Origin: an uncultured Isosphaeraceae bacterium
GTDB lineage: Bacteria; Planctomycetota; Planctomycetia; Isosphaerales; Isosphaeraceae
Reading direction: 5' to 3'
DNA: 64,000 bases
NCBI GenBank assembly: GCA_945957605.1
Contig: CAMFLR010000003.1
Span: forward strand, 186,001-250,000
In this document: positions 54,820 to 63,939 of the stretch, piece by piece
How positions within the stretch are numbered: position 1 is the first letter of the stretch
How the letters are laid out: each line of letters starts with the position of its first letter
The notes under the pieces: model-generated
The model's input: the letters and a program-made list of their open reading frames with translations, nothing else
Told to the model about the DNA's origin: nothing
The model's database searches: none
Translations under genes and position numbers: made by a program

Positions 54820-56205
54820 ATGGCTTACGATTACGACTTGGTGGTGGTTGGCGGTGGACCGGCCGGGTACGCGGGTGCGATTCGTGCAGCGCAGCTCAAA
54901 AAGCGCGTTCTCTGCGCTGAACGCGACAAGCTCGGCGGCATCTGCCTCAACTGGGGTTGCATTCCGACCAAAGCATTGCTCACGAATGCTCACCTCGTCG
55001 AATTGATCATGCGTCATGGTAAAGCGTTCGGCTATTCGGGCGACGCCAAGTGGGATTTCGGCCAGATGATCGGCCGCAGCCGGTCGGTCGCGGGCAACTT
55101 GAACAAGGGCATCGAAGGCCTGTTCAAGAAATACAAGGTTGATTCGGCGTTCGGCGTGGCCAAGGTGCTCGACGCGCACACCGTCCAGGTTGGCGACAAG
55201 AAGTACACCGCCGAGTCGATCGTTGTGGCGACGGGCGTTCGTCCCCGCCCGCTCCCCGGCGCAGAGTTCGACGGCAAGGCGATCATCTCATACAAGGAAG
55301 CGATGAGCCTGACCGAGCAGCCCAAGTCGATGATCATCATCGGCGGCGGCCCGATCGGCCTGGAATTCGGCTACTTCTACAACGCGATCGGCACGAAGGT
55401 GACGCTCGTCGAGTTGATGGATCGCATTCTGCCGGGCGAAGATGAAGAAGTGAGCAAGGCTTTGCTGGGTAGCCTCACCAAGCGCGGGATGCAGATACTC
55501 ACGAGCTCGAAGACGGGCAAGGTCACCAAAACGGCGACCGGCGTGAAGGTGGAAGTCGACACACCGCAAGGCCCCAAAACCTTTGAGGCTGACAAACTGC
55601 TTGTCTCGATCGGCGTCTTGGGCAACGTCGAAAATCTCTTCGACGAGAAGCTGGGCGTCGAGCTGTTCAAGGGACACATCAAGGTCGATCCCAAGAAGGG
55701 ATATGTCACGAACGTCCCCAGCATTTATGCGGTGGGCGACGTCATCGGTCCGCCCTGGCTCGCGCACGTCGCGCACCACGAGGCGCTTTGCTGCGTCGAG
55801 AAGATCTGCGGTCACTCCGATCGAACCGTTGATTACTCGATCATTCCTGGATGCACTTATACCGATCCGGGCGTCGCGAGCGTCGGCCTGACCGAGAAGG
55901 CTGCCAAGGAAGCGGGCCACGAGGTGCGGGTCGGCCGGTTTCCGTTCGTCGCCAGCGGTCGTGCTCAGGCGGCTGACGAAACCGAAGGCTTCGTCAAGCT
56001 GGTGTTCGACGCCAAGTACGGCGAACTCCTTGGTGCCCACCTGATTGGCTCACAGGCGACCGAATTGATCGCCGAACTCGTCATGGCGAAGAAGCTCGAA
56101 GCGACTGAGGAAGACATCATCCACGCCATGCACCCGCACCCGACGTTCTCCGAAGCGGTGATGGAAGCTGCGGGGCAGGGGTTGGGTGAGTCGGTGCATA
56201 TTTGA
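54820..56205 (+). CDS. lpdA: Dihydrolipoyl dehydrogenase (E3), PDH-linked copy
   Basis: 461 residues, FAD-dependent. Rossmann motif VVVGGGPAGYAGAIRA, redox-active disulfide GGICLNWGCIPTK, second nucleotide fold IIIGGGPIGLEFGYFYNAIG, FAD motif IYAVGDVIGPPWLAH and the C-terminal His-Glu region HAMHPHPTFSEAV. GGAAGG precedes the ATG. It differs clearly from the other copy at 58-59.5 kb, for example in the disulfide context (NWGC here, NIGC there), so the two are old paralogues rather than a recent duplication. Confidence 0.96.
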   Translation: MAYDYDLVVVGGGPAGYAGAIRAAQLKKRVLCAERDKLGGICLNWGCIPTKALLTNAHLVELIMRHGKAFGYSGDAKWDFGQMIGRSRSVAGNLNKGIEGLFKKYKVDSAFGVAKVLDAHTVQVGDKKYTAESIVVATGVRPRPLPGAEFDGKAIISYKEAMSLTEQPKSMIIIGGGPIGLEFGYFYNAIGTKVTLVELMDRILPGEDEEVSKALLGSLTKRGMQILTSSKTGKVTKTATGVKVEVDTPQGPKTFEADKLLVSIGVLGNVENLFDEKLGVELFKGHIKVDPKKGYVTNVPSIYAVGDVIGPPWLAHVAHHEALCCVEKICGHSDRTVDYSIIPGCTYTDPGVASVGLTEKAAKEAGHEVRVGRFPFVASGRAQAADETEGFVKLVFDAKYGELLGAHLIGSQATELIAELVMAKKLEATEEDIIHAMHPHPTFSEAVMEAAGQGLGESVHI

Positions 56206-56221
56206 GAATTCGTTACTTTTT

Positions 56222-56254
56222 GGGTGCCATGCTTCCGCCAACGGCGTAAGCATG
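56222..56254 (+). repeat. Family B palindrome (REP-like), copy 1, downstream of the RAYT gene
   Basis: GGGTGCC followed by CATGCTT...AAGCATG (sharing one C), with an inner CGCC/GGCG pairing and a three-base loop. It lies 43 bases from the 3' end of the transposase gene. Two bases differ from copies 2 and 3 in the loop. Confidence 0.85.
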
Positions 56255-56297
56255 CCGCCTAAAAGGAATCGGCCCGACTGCTCGTCATGTCTGGCAA

Positions 56298-56879
56298 CTA
56301 TTGGCGTGGATCAATCGGAAGGCTGCCGAAATCGATCGCGATTGGACCACTGCGAATCCCTGCGTAGTCTACAGCGCTCGACCAACGCCAGTCTTCCGGT
56401 CGATCACAGAGGTTCCGCCGAACTGGATTCGCGTGAATATAGTCGATCATCTCGTAGACATAACGCGGCTCCCAAAGATTCCGATCGTATCCCCGCGCCT
56501 TTTGCCAGAAGCGACAGACGGTCGATCCATCGCCTTTCTTCTCTTCCATTCGCGATAAGAATTCAGGGGCATGCTCCCGGACGAACCTTATCGCATGAAT
56601 TGCCACCGTTTTCTTGATCGATCTGAGAAAGTCGCTTGTGCTATAGGTTTCTCCGGTCGGTTTGACAAGTAAATGCACATGCTCTGGCATCAGGACATAA
56701 GCCCAAACCGAAAATCGATGCTTGTCAGCAGCCTGGCGAATTGAGTCGATTGTCCATAGACATGTCCGTTCCCGACTCAGAAATGGTTGCCGCTTGTAGC
56801 AAGAGAATGTCAGAGCATGAGCGTGTCCAGGCTCATCGATTGCCTCGCAAGTCTTACGGTGTGGTTTGGAGTCACTCAT
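56298..56879 (-). CDS. REP-associated tyrosine transposase (RAYT, IS200/IS605-like TnpA)
   Basis: 193 residues from the ATG at 56879. Y1-HUH features: HALTFSCYKRQPFLSRERTC at the N-terminus, LMPEHVHLLVKPT with the HUH-type His-x-His, SDFLRSIKKTVAIHAIRFVR, and the C-terminal ANPVRRNLCDRPEDWRWSSA, the usual RAYT ending. An upstream ATG (56906) is possible; neither has a ribosome site. The gene is flanked on both sides by family B palindromes, the arrangement expected for a RAYT with its cognate REPs. RAYTs are single-copy domesticated transposases that mobilise REP sequences rather than themselves. It appears intact. Confidence 0.9.
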   Translation of the reverse strand: MSDSKPHRKTCEAIDEPGHAHALTFSCYKRQPFLSRERTCLWTIDSIRQAADKHRFSVWAYVLMPEHVHLLVKPTGETYSTSDFLRSIKKTVAIHAIRFVREHAPEFLSRMEEKKGDGSTVCRFWQKARGYDRNLWEPRYVYEMIDYIHANPVRRNLCDRPEDWRWSSAVDYAGIRSGPIAIDFGSLPIDPRQ

Positions 56880-56946
56880 ACAAACGAGTGTACTCGTACA
56901 GGACATACGCCGAAACGCTTCACTTTGCCTGTGCTTGCTTTTAGGA

Positions 56947-56979
56947 GGGTGCCATGCTTCCGCCGAAGGCGTAAGCATG
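56947..56979 (+). repeat. Family B palindrome (REP-like), copy 2, upstream of the RAYT gene
   Basis: Same sequence plan as copy 1, with loop GAA: GGGTGCC, CATGCTT, CGCC, GGCG, AAGCATG. It lies 67 bases before the transposase start and forms an inverted pair with copy 3; the 113 bases between them (56980-57092) show no gene. Confidence 0.88.
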
Positions 56980-57092
56980 CAAACGAGCAAACGGACCCTC
57001 TGGACAAGCTGGTCGATCCACGATCAGTTGAATACTGGCAAGAGTTTTGAAGCCACTTGTGTACTTATTGTGTGAGCTTTTAACTGAATGCG

Positions 57093-57125
57093 CATGCTTA
57101 CGCCTTCGGCGGAAGCATGGCACCC
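57093..57125 (-). repeat. Family B palindrome (REP-like), copy 3, inverted
   Basis: Exact inverse of copy 2. Together they make a BIME-like inverted pair with a 113-base spacer. Confidence 0.88.
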
Positions 57126-57190
57126 GAAATTCACGGCGGCAAAGGGAAGGACTTCAATCGCAATTCGCTTTACAAAGTAGACGCATGTCT

Positions 57191-57880
57191 TCACGGTTCA
57201 CGCTGGATCAATTGAACAAGAGTAACCATGCTGTCTTCTTCGCCGTTGGCGAACCGCTTGATGGCTTTGCCCAGGGGATTGACTGTCGCGGACTCGCCGC
57301 GGAACCCCACAGAGAGCGCGAACGGCAAACTGCCCGACGCGACAGCGAGCCACTCACCAACGTTAGAAGTGCGAATGAGTTCGCCGCCAAAGCAGCCGAG
57401 TTTCACGGCGGCCGACCAGTACGCAGTTTCATCGGTTTCCGGATCGCCGGCTGACGCGGCCAGCTTGGGCTCTAGCATTTCTAGCCCTTCGACTGTTTGC
57501 GGCACACCGTATTCGGCCGCAACGGCACGTGCCAGGCCGCTGAATGCAGACTCGATGATGCCTTCCAGAGGCAGCGGCTGTTCGGGTTTGATTTGCTGTT
57601 CGAGGTTAGGCCCGATGACCAGAACTCCTCCCGCAGCGTTGATCGCTTGCGCGAGAAACTCGGGCGGGCGCTCCTGACACATATACATCACAATCGGCTC
57701 GGGCGAACCTTCCTCCCGCATTCGCTTGGGATTCAAGATGCGGATGAGGGCGAACACGATCGAGAGATCACGCTCTCGCTCGATCTCTGAGTTGGTCCGA
57801 TGATCGGTCTGGACAAACGGTTGACGCCCGTCCGGTCCCGGTTTCAAGACAATATCGACGCGGTCCAGTGACGAATACAT
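57191..57880 (-). CDS. Hypothetical protein, 229 residues
   Basis: Soluble, acidic protein. The N-terminal 70 residues are strand-rich (SLDRVDIVLKPGPDGRQPFV, QTDHRTNSEIERE) and continue LSIVFALIRILNPKRM; then VMYMCQERPPEFLAQAINAA and a C-terminal part ending FANGEEDSMVTLVQLIQ. GGAAGG lies five bases before the ATG at 57880; the longer frame to 57991 runs into a repeat and is not used. I do not recognise the family. It is flanked by the RAYT locus and a family A repeat. Confidence 0.7.
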   Translation of the reverse strand: MYSSLDRVDIVLKPGPDGRQPFVQTDHRTNSEIERERDLSIVFALIRILNPKRMREEGSPEPIVMYMCQERPPEFLAQAINAAGGVLVIGPNLEQQIKPEQPLPLEGIIESAFSGLARAVAAEYGVPQTVEGLEMLEPKLAASAGDPETDETAYWSAAVKLGCFGGELIRTSNVGEWLAVASGSLPFALSVGFRGESATVNPLGKAIKRFANGEEDSMVTLVQLIQREP

Positions 57881-57908
57881 GTTCACCTTCCGCTTTGGCC
57901 AATGACTC

Positions 57909-57983
57909 GGGTGCCACTGGCTTTGCCAGTGCTCTTTTATGCAATCGAGACGACGAAGAGCACTGGCATAGCCAGTGGCACCC
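57909..57983. repeat. Family A inverted-pair repeat, copy 5
   Basis: Arms 57909-57931 and 57961-57983 enclose a 29-base loop with edges CTCTT and GAAGAG that extend the stem. The left arm has one change (CTTTG for CTATG). It starts 28 bases upstream of the 229-residue gene and follows the 3' end of the second lpdA. Confidence 0.9.
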
Positions 57984-58043
57984 CAATTCAAAGCCTTTCA
58001 TAACAGCACATTAGTGCTGATGTACACAATCGAAACCGCGCGA

Positions 58044-59450
58044 TCAGAAATGAATCGCGCGTTTGTCGACGGCCAGCGCAGCTTCCTTGACCGCCTCGCT
58101 CAAGGTCGGGTGAGCGTGGCAAATGCGAGCGATGTCTTCGGCCGAGCCGGCGAATTCCATTGTCGTTACGGCCTCGGCGATCAGGTCGCTGGCGCGCGGG
58201 CCGAAGATGTGCACGCCCAGCACACGATCGGTCTTGGCGTCGGCGATGATTTTCACCGAGCCTTCGGTTTCGTCCATCGCCTTGGCGCGGCCGTTCGCCA
58301 GGAACGGGAACTTGCCGACGCGATAGTCGATGCCCCGTTCCTTGGCTTGCTCCTCGGTGATTCCCACCGTCGCCAGCTCGGGCCAGGTGTAAACCACGTT
58401 GGGGATCGTTTCATAATTGACGTGCCCCGACTTGCCGGCAAGCAACTCGGCAAACGCGACGCCTTCTTCCTCGGCCTTGTGCGCGAGCATCGGGCCGTCG
58501 ATCAGATCGCCAATGGCGGAGATGCTCGGGACGCTCGTGCAGAAGTGGGCGTCGGTCGCGACCTTGCCCGATCGCGCGTCGTACTTCACACCGGCAGCGT
58601 CGAGACCAAGATTCTCCGCATACGCCTTGCGGCCGACGGCGATGAGCACCTTATCGGCCTCGTACGTGAGCGTCTTGCCGTCCTTGGTTTCGGCGGTGAG
58701 GGTGGCCTTGCCGTTCTTCACCGTGGCGCCCGTCACCTTGGTTTCGAGCTGGAACTCGAAGCCCTGCTTGACCAGGCTCTTGTGCAGGGCGTTGCCGATT
58801 TCGACGTCGGCAAACGCGGCGATGCGCGGGAGGAATTCGATCACAGTGACTTTGGCGCCCAGTCGCTTCCAGACAGAACCCAACTCCAAACCGATCACAC
58901 CGCCGCCCACGACGATCAGGTGCTTGGGGACGCTCGGGAAGCTCAGAGCCTCGGTCGAGCTGACGACGACGTTGCCGTCGAAGGGCAGAAAGGGGAGGGC
59001 GATTGGTGCGCTGCCGGTCGCAAGCAGGATGTGCTTGGTGGTGAGCGTCACCTCACCGCCATCGTTCTTTTTGACCTTCACCGAGGTGGGCGAGGTGATC
59101 GACCCTTCGCCGTAGACGGCTTCGATCTTGTTCTTTTTGAACAGGCCGGCGACGCCTTGCGTCAGGCCTTTCACCACGTCGTCCTTGCGGGCGAGCATGG
59201 CGGGGACGTCGATATCGACGTCTTTCACTTTGATGCCGTGTTTGGAGAACTTGTCCTTCGCGAGGTGGAACAGTTCGCTCGAATCAAGTAATGCTTTGCT
59301 GGGAATGCAACCGATATTGAGACATGTTCCGCCGAGCGTGGGACGCTTCTCGACGCATGCCACCTTGAGCCCAAGCTGAGCGGCGCGGATTGCCGCGACG
59401 TATCCGCCCGGCCCCGCGCCGATGACTACCAAATCGTAACCGTCTGCCAC
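58044..59450 (-). CDS. lpdA: Dihydrolipoyl dehydrogenase (E3), OGDH-linked copy
   Basis: 468 residues. FAD motif VVIGAGPGGYVAAIRAAQLG, disulfide GGTCLNIGCIPSKALL, LIVVGGGVIGLELGSVWKRL, ISAIGDLIDGPMLAHKAEEE and active-site HAHPTLSEAVKEAA. It begins with GTG at 59450, six or seven bases after GAGGAG. It follows sucA and sucB on the same strand after a 234-base gap with hairpins, and so serves the 2-oxoglutarate dehydrogenase complex. This copy is of the common mitochondrial/proteobacterial type, unlike the PDH-linked E3. Confidence 0.96.
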   Translation of the reverse strand: MADGYDLVVIGAGPGGYVAAIRAAQLGLKVACVEKRPTLGGTCLNIGCIPSKALLDSSELFHLAKDKFSKHGIKVKDVDIDVPAMLARKDDVVKGLTQGVAGLFKKNKIEAVYGEGSITSPTSVKVKKNDGGEVTLTTKHILLATGSAPIALPFLPFDGNVVVSSTEALSFPSVPKHLIVVGGGVIGLELGSVWKRLGAKVTVIEFLPRIAAFADVEIGNALHKSLVKQGFEFQLETKVTGATVKNGKATLTAETKDGKTLTYEADKVLIAVGRKAYAENLGLDAAGVKYDARSGKVATDAHFCTSVPSISAIGDLIDGPMLAHKAEEEGVAFAELLAGKSGHVNYETIPNVVYTWPELATVGITEEQAKERGIDYRVGKFPFLANGRAKAMDETEGSVKIIADAKTDRVLGVHIFGPRASDLIAEAVTTMEFAGSAEDIARICHAHPTLSEAVKEAALAVDKRAIHF

Positions 59451-59534
59451 CGCGGGCTCCTCGCCATAGAGGCGTAGTGCTTTGTCAGAGCTTGATGTTC
59501 GGGCGGCTGGTGTTGGAGGACGAAGCCCGAGACC

Positions 59535-59676
59535 CTGGGGCTTCTTTCGCTTCGCTCAGTCCAGCCCCAGCCACCCAACCTGAATACATAAGTGTGACAA
59601 AGCAGTTGTTTGAGGATCGGCCCGGTCTGGCTGCTGCCGCCGACAAGGGGAGAGAAGGCTCGCCAGACCTTGGGCC
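59535..59676 (-). other. Hairpins in the sucB-lpdA gap
   Basis: In the 234-base gap are CTGGGGCT-N20-AGCCCCAG (59535-59570) and a longer imperfect stem between 59618-59631 and 59662-59676 (GGCCC..TCTGGC with GCCAGA..GGGCC). Neither is followed by a U-tract in the direction of transcription, so they could protect message ends or act as weak terminators. Confidence 0.5.
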
Positions 59677-59684
59677 GTCTCGGC

Positions 59685-60899
59685 TTAAACCTCGAGCATC
59701 AAACGCTCGGGATTTTCGATGCATTCCTTGATGCGTACCAGGAAGCTTACCGCTTCGCGGCCGTCGACGATCCGGTGATCGTACGACAGCGCCAGGTACA
59801 TCATCGGCCGGATCTCGACCTTGTCGTCGACGGCCACGGGACGCTTCTGAATTGTATGCATGCCCAGAATACCGCTCTGGGGCGGATTCAGGATCGGTGT
59901 CGACAGCAGCGAGCCGAACACGCCGCCGTTGGTGATCGTGAACGTGCCGCCTTGCAGGTCGGAAACGGCGATCGTCCCTTCGCGGGCCTTCACGGCATAG
60001 GCGCCGATCGCTTTTTCGATGCCGGCGAAGTTGAGCGTGTCGGCGTCGCGAATCACCGGCACCATCAAGCCGCGCTCGGTGCTAACGGCGACACCCACGT
60101 TCGCATAATTATGCAAGACGATGTCCTGGCCGTCGATTCGTCCGTTGACAGCCGGATAGGCCTTGAGGGCCTCGACGGTTGCCTTGACGAAGAACGACAT
60201 GAAGCCGAGCGCCACGCCGTGCTTCTTCTGGAACGACTCCTTGTACTTCGCACGAAGCGCCATGACGTTCGTCATGTCGGCTTCGTTGAAAGTCGTCAGA
60301 ATCGCGGCGGTGTGCTGCGCCTCGACGAGTCGGGCGGCGATCGTCTGACGAATGCCGCTCATGCGCTTTCGCGTTTCGCGCGGACCGCTTGCAGCGGCGG
60401 GCGCGGCTGTGGGGGTAACCGTCGGCGCCGCGACGGGCGGCTTGGGCGGAGCAGGAGGGGCCGGCGGCGCTTCGGCCTGGGCGAGCATGTCGCCCTTGGT
60501 CACGCGTCCGCCGCGTCCCGTGCCTTCGACCTTCGAAGGGTCGACACCCGTTTCAGCCGCAATCCGGCGCACTGAAGGAGCCTGGCCTGCCGGGCCGTCC
60601 GTTGCCGGAGCGGTTGGGGCCGAGGGTGCTGTCGGAGCAGCGGCGCCAGCCGTGGGCGTGGCCGATTTGTCGATCGAGCCAATCACGGCACCGATCGCCA
60701 CGGTTGTCCCTTCGTTGACGGTCTGCTTGATCACACCGTCGGCGGGGGCGGGGACCGTGGCGGTCGCCTTGTCGGTTTCGAGCTCGCAAATGGCATCGCC
60801 GGTTTTCACCGCGGTGCCATCGGCGACCAACCACTTCGAAAGGATGCCCTCGGAGATCGATTCTCCCGCGGACGGAACGACGATCGAGATGACGGACAT
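59685..60899 (-). CDS. sucB: Dihydrolipoamide succinyltransferase (OGDH E2)
   Basis: 404 residues: one lipoyl domain (lipoyl Lys in [15 protein letters not shown]), Ala/Pro linker, E3/E1-binding domain ([30 protein letters not shown]), Pro-rich linker, and catalytic domain with [56 protein letters not shown] and [15 protein letters not shown], the intact HxxxDG. Starts seven bases after the sucA stop; AAGGA lies 11 bases upstream. Confidence 0.96.
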   Translation of the reverse strand: MSVISIVVPSAGESISEGILSKWLVADGTAVKTGDAICELETDKATATVPAPADGVIKQTVNEGTTVAIGAVIGSIDKSATPTAGAAAPTAPSAPTAPATDGPAGQAPSVRRIAAETGVDPSKVEGTGRGGRVTKGDMLAQAEAPPAPPAPPKPPVAAPTVTPTAAPAAASGPRETRKRMSGIRQTIAARLVEAQHTAAILTTFNEADMTNVMALRAKYKESFQKKHGVALGFMSFFVKATVEALKAYPAVNGRIDGQDIVLHNYANVGVAVSTERGLMVPVIRDADTLNFAGIEKAIGAYAVKAREGTIAVSDLQGGTFTITNGGVFGSLLSTPILNPPQSGILGMHTIQKRPVAVDDKVEIRPMMYLALSYDHRIVDGREAVSFLVRIKECIENPERLMLEV

Positions 60900-60906
60900 T
60901 GAACGC

Positions 60907-63705
60907 TCAATCCTTGTGCGTGAGGGCAACACCCGGCCGCGCCGGGATCGCTGATACGAGGTGAGGAATGGCAGCGCCGCCAATCGCGGCTTCCACCAAT
61001 TCCTTCTGTTCGTGGTCGTGAATGTGGTGCGAACCCGTTGCCGGGCTGGCGCTGGCGTCGCGACCGACGTACTGGAACGACTTGCCCATGGTTTCGAGCA
61101 ACCGCGGAGCAACGAACGTCCACGCGCCCATGTTTTGCGACTCTTCCTGAACCCAGACCCACTCCGTCGCGTTGCGATACCGCGCGGCGATCATCTTGAG
61201 TGCGTCAGCCGGCCAGGGGTAGAGCTGTTCGACCCGGACGATGGCGACCTCACCCTTCTTGCCCGTTTCCTCGCGCTTGGCGACCAGGTCGTAATAAACC
61301 TTGCCGGTGCAGAGGATGACCCGGCGCGGGCGTTCGGGATTCGTCGCGTCGTCGATCACTTCGTGGAACTTGTCCGAAACGAGCGACTCGAACGGCGAAA
61401 CCGCCGCCTTGGCACGCAGCAGGCTCTTGGGCGTCATCACGATCAGCGGCTTGCGGAAGTCACGCTTCACCTGACGGCGCAGCAGATGGTAATACTGGGC
61501 GGGAGAGGACGGGTACACCACCTGGATGTTGTCTTCAGCGCAGAGCTGGAGGAACCGCTCGAGCCGGGCGCTCGAGTGCTCGGGACCTTGCCCTTCATAG
61601 CCGTGCGGCAAGAGCATGACGAGGCCGCTCGACCGGCCCCACTTCGACTCGGCCGATGAGATGAACTGGTCGATGATCACCTGGGCTCCGTTGGCGAAAT
61701 CGCCGAACTGGGCTTCCCACATGATCAGCATGTTCGGCTCTTCGAGCGAGTAGCCGTAGTCGAACCCAAGCACCGCCGCTTCCGACAGCATGCTGTCATA
61801 AGCGCAGAACTCGGCCTGCTCGTCACGCAAATGCTTGAGCGGAACGTACCGTTCGCCAGTTTGGCCGTCGACCAGGCTGGCATGGCGATGACTGAACGTG
61901 CCGCGGCGGCTGTCCTGTCCGCTGAGACGCACCGGGGTGCCTTCCCAGAGCAGTGAGCCGAACGCGAGCGCCTCGGCGAAGCCCCAGTCGACGTCGCCCT
62001 TCTTCTCGATGATGTCGAGCCGGGCGGTCAATTGACGGACGATTTTCGGGTTTGCGTGGAACCCTTCGGGAATGTCCGACAGCTTGAGGCCGATCGTCTT
62101 GAGCACGTCGTACGAAACGCCGGTGTTCACGGGCTCGAACGAGTAGCCGGGCTTGAAGCCAGTCCAGTGGCCATGATAGCCGGGCTGAATCGGCAGCTTC
62201 TCGCCGTTGTGCTTGCCGTGCACTTCGTCATAAACGTTCTGCATCTTGTCGCGGAACGTCTCGGCGATCGTGTCGGCCTCGGCCTTCGAAAGATCGCCGT
62301 TCTGAATCAGCGTCTCGGTGTAGAGCGCACGAATCGTCGGCCGCACGCGGATCTTTTCGTACATGAGCGGCTGCGTGAACGCCGGCTCGTCGGCCTCGTT
62401 GTGACCGTGACGGCGATAGCAGACGAGGTCGATGACGACGTCGTGCCCGAACGTCTCGCGGAAGTCGAGCGCCAGCTCCGCAACGTAGACGACCGCTTCG
62501 GGATCGTCGCCGTTGACGTGGAAGATTGGCACTTCGATCATCTTGGCGACATCGGTGCAGTAACGCGTCGAGCGGCTATCGGCCGGGGCCGTCGTGAAGC
62601 CGATCTGGTTGTTCACCACGATGTGAATCGTACCGCCGGTGCGGTAGCCGTGAAGCTGCGACAGGTTCAGCGTTTCGGCGACAAGCCCTTGGCCGGCGAA
62701 CGCGGCGTCGCCGTGGATCAGGACCGGCACGCCGAGCTTGCGGTCGCGGTCCTTGAACCTGCGCTGCTTGGCTCGCACGCGCCCTTCGACCAGCGGGTTT
62801 ACCGCTTCGAGGTGGCTCGGGTTCGGCGTGAGCGAGAGGTGAACCGACTTGCCGTCGACGCTGACGTGATCGGCGGAGAACCCGAGGTGGTACTTCACGT
62901 CGCCGTCGCCAGCGACGGTTTCGGGAAGGTTCCCCTCGAATTCGCTGAAGATCAGGCTGTACGGCTTGTTGAGGATGTTCGCCAGCACGCTGAGCCGCCC
63001 GCGGTGCGGCATGCCGATGACGATTTCCTTCACCCCGAACTTGGCCGCGCGTTCGATGACGCTATCGAGCAGGGGGATGAGCGACTCGCCGCCTTCGAGC
63101 GAGAATCGCTTCTGGCCGATGTAGTGCGAGTGCAGGAACGTCTCGAACGATTCGGCGGCGTTCAGCTTGAGAATGGTGCGCCGCTTGCGCTTGATGTCGA
63201 GCTGTGGGCGGTTGAGCGAGCCTTCCATGCGCTCTTGAAGCCAGGTCCGCATCGTGGTGTTGCGGATGTGCATGAACTCGACGCCGATCGTCCGGCAGTA
63301 AGTTTCGCGGAGCCGCTCGATCAGGTCGCGCAGCGTGGTGTAGGGCGGGTCGACGAGCTTCGTGTAGAACGAGCGGTCGAGATCGGCTTCGGAGAGACCG
63401 AAGGAGGAGAGTTCGAGGAGTTCGTGAGAATCGCGCCGAGGGGTAAGCCCCAACGGATCGAGGTCGGCCAGATAGTGGCCGACCTCGCGGTATGCATCAA
63501 TCAGTCTGGTGACTGCGGCTTGAGCTTGGCTCGCTTCTGAATCGGCATCCGACCGGGCACGTCCCTCGCCGGTACGGCCGAGGTCGTACCCTTGAAAGAA
63601 GAATTGCCAGCTTTCGTCGACCGAACTCGGATCGTCCCGCCACCTCTGATAGTTCAATTCGATCAGCTCGAGATTCCCTCGGTTCGCGACCGTCGAGCGA
63701 TTCAT
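60907..63705 (-). CDS. sucA: 2-oxoglutarate dehydrogenase E1 component
   Basis: 932 residues, thiamine-dependent. N-terminal E2-contact helix ([33 protein letters not shown]), [175 protein letters not shown]: a standard E1o. The ATG at 63705 follows AGGGGA. First gene of the sucA-sucB-lpdA operon. Confidence 0.97.
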   Translation of the reverse strand: MNRSTVANRGNLELIELNYQRWRDDPSSVDESWQFFFQGYDLGRTGEGRARSDADSEASQAQAAVTRLIDAYREVGHYLADLDPLGLTPRRDSHELLELSSFGLSEADLDRSFYTKLVDPPYTTLRDLIERLRETYCRTIGVEFMHIRNTTMRTWLQERMEGSLNRPQLDIKRKRRTILKLNAAESFETFLHSHYIGQKRFSLEGGESLIPLLDSVIERAAKFGVKEIVIGMPHRGRLSVLANILNKPYSLIFSEFEGNLPETVAGDGDVKYHLGFSADHVSVDGKSVHLSLTPNPSHLEAVNPLVEGRVRAKQRRFKDRDRKLGVPVLIHGDAAFAGQGLVAETLNLSQLHGYRTGGTIHIVVNNQIGFTTAPADSRSTRYCTDVAKMIEVPIFHVNGDDPEAVVYVAELALDFRETFGHDVVIDLVCYRRHGHNEADEPAFTQPLMYEKIRVRPTIRALYTETLIQNGDLSKAEADTIAETFRDKMQNVYDEVHGKHNGEKLPIQPGYHGHWTGFKPGYSFEPVNTGVSYDVLKTIGLKLSDIPEGFHANPKIVRQLTARLDIIEKKGDVDWGFAEALAFGSLLWEGTPVRLSGQDSRRGTFSHRHASLVDGQTGERYVPLKHLRDEQAEFCAYDSMLSEAAVLGFDYGYSLEEPNMLIMWEAQFGDFANGAQVIIDQFISSAESKWGRSSGLVMLLPHGYEGQGPEHSSARLERFLQLCAEDNIQVVYPSSPAQYYHLLRRQVKRDFRKPLIVMTPKSLLRAKAAVSPFESLVSDKFHEVIDDATNPERPRRVILCTGKVYYDLVAKREETGKKGEVAIVRVEQLYPWPADALKMIAARYRNATEWVWVQEESQNMGAWTFVAPRLLETMGKSFQYVGRDASASPATGSHHIHDHEQKELVEAAIGGAAIPHLVSAIPARPGVALTHKD

Positions 63706-63939
63706 GGGTGACAGGTCCCCTGGGACGGGTCATCGAGTGACCCGGCCATTTAACGTGGGCCAGAAACTGCGGCCCGAAAAAGAGTGGTTGTGCGCACAGA
63801 CCACTCCCTAATCCCAATCATACCCAAAAGACGGCTCGGCCCAACCCGGTTCCGACCCCTTAGTCAAAGTATAGGACTTTGCCACCGGAACGAAAGGGGC
63901 TCGACATCCATCTTCGTTGCATTCACTCCAATCGGCAAA
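63706..63939 (-). promoter_or_regulatory. sucA upstream region with dyads and a -10-like box
   Basis: No gene seen. CGGGTCA-TCGAG-TGACCCG (63726-63744) and GAGTGGT...ACCACTC (63782-63806, enclosing the palindrome TGTGCGCACA) could be operators or leader hairpins. On the minus strand TATACT (63873-63868) is a good -10, with no convincing -35. Confidence 0.35.

Noticed and set aside
57975..59291. 438-codon plus-strand frame opposite the second lpdA
   Set aside because: Antisense of a clear E3 gene; no own motif.
62032..63540. 502-codon plus-strand frame opposite sucA
   Set aside because: Shadow of an E1o gene with complete motifs.
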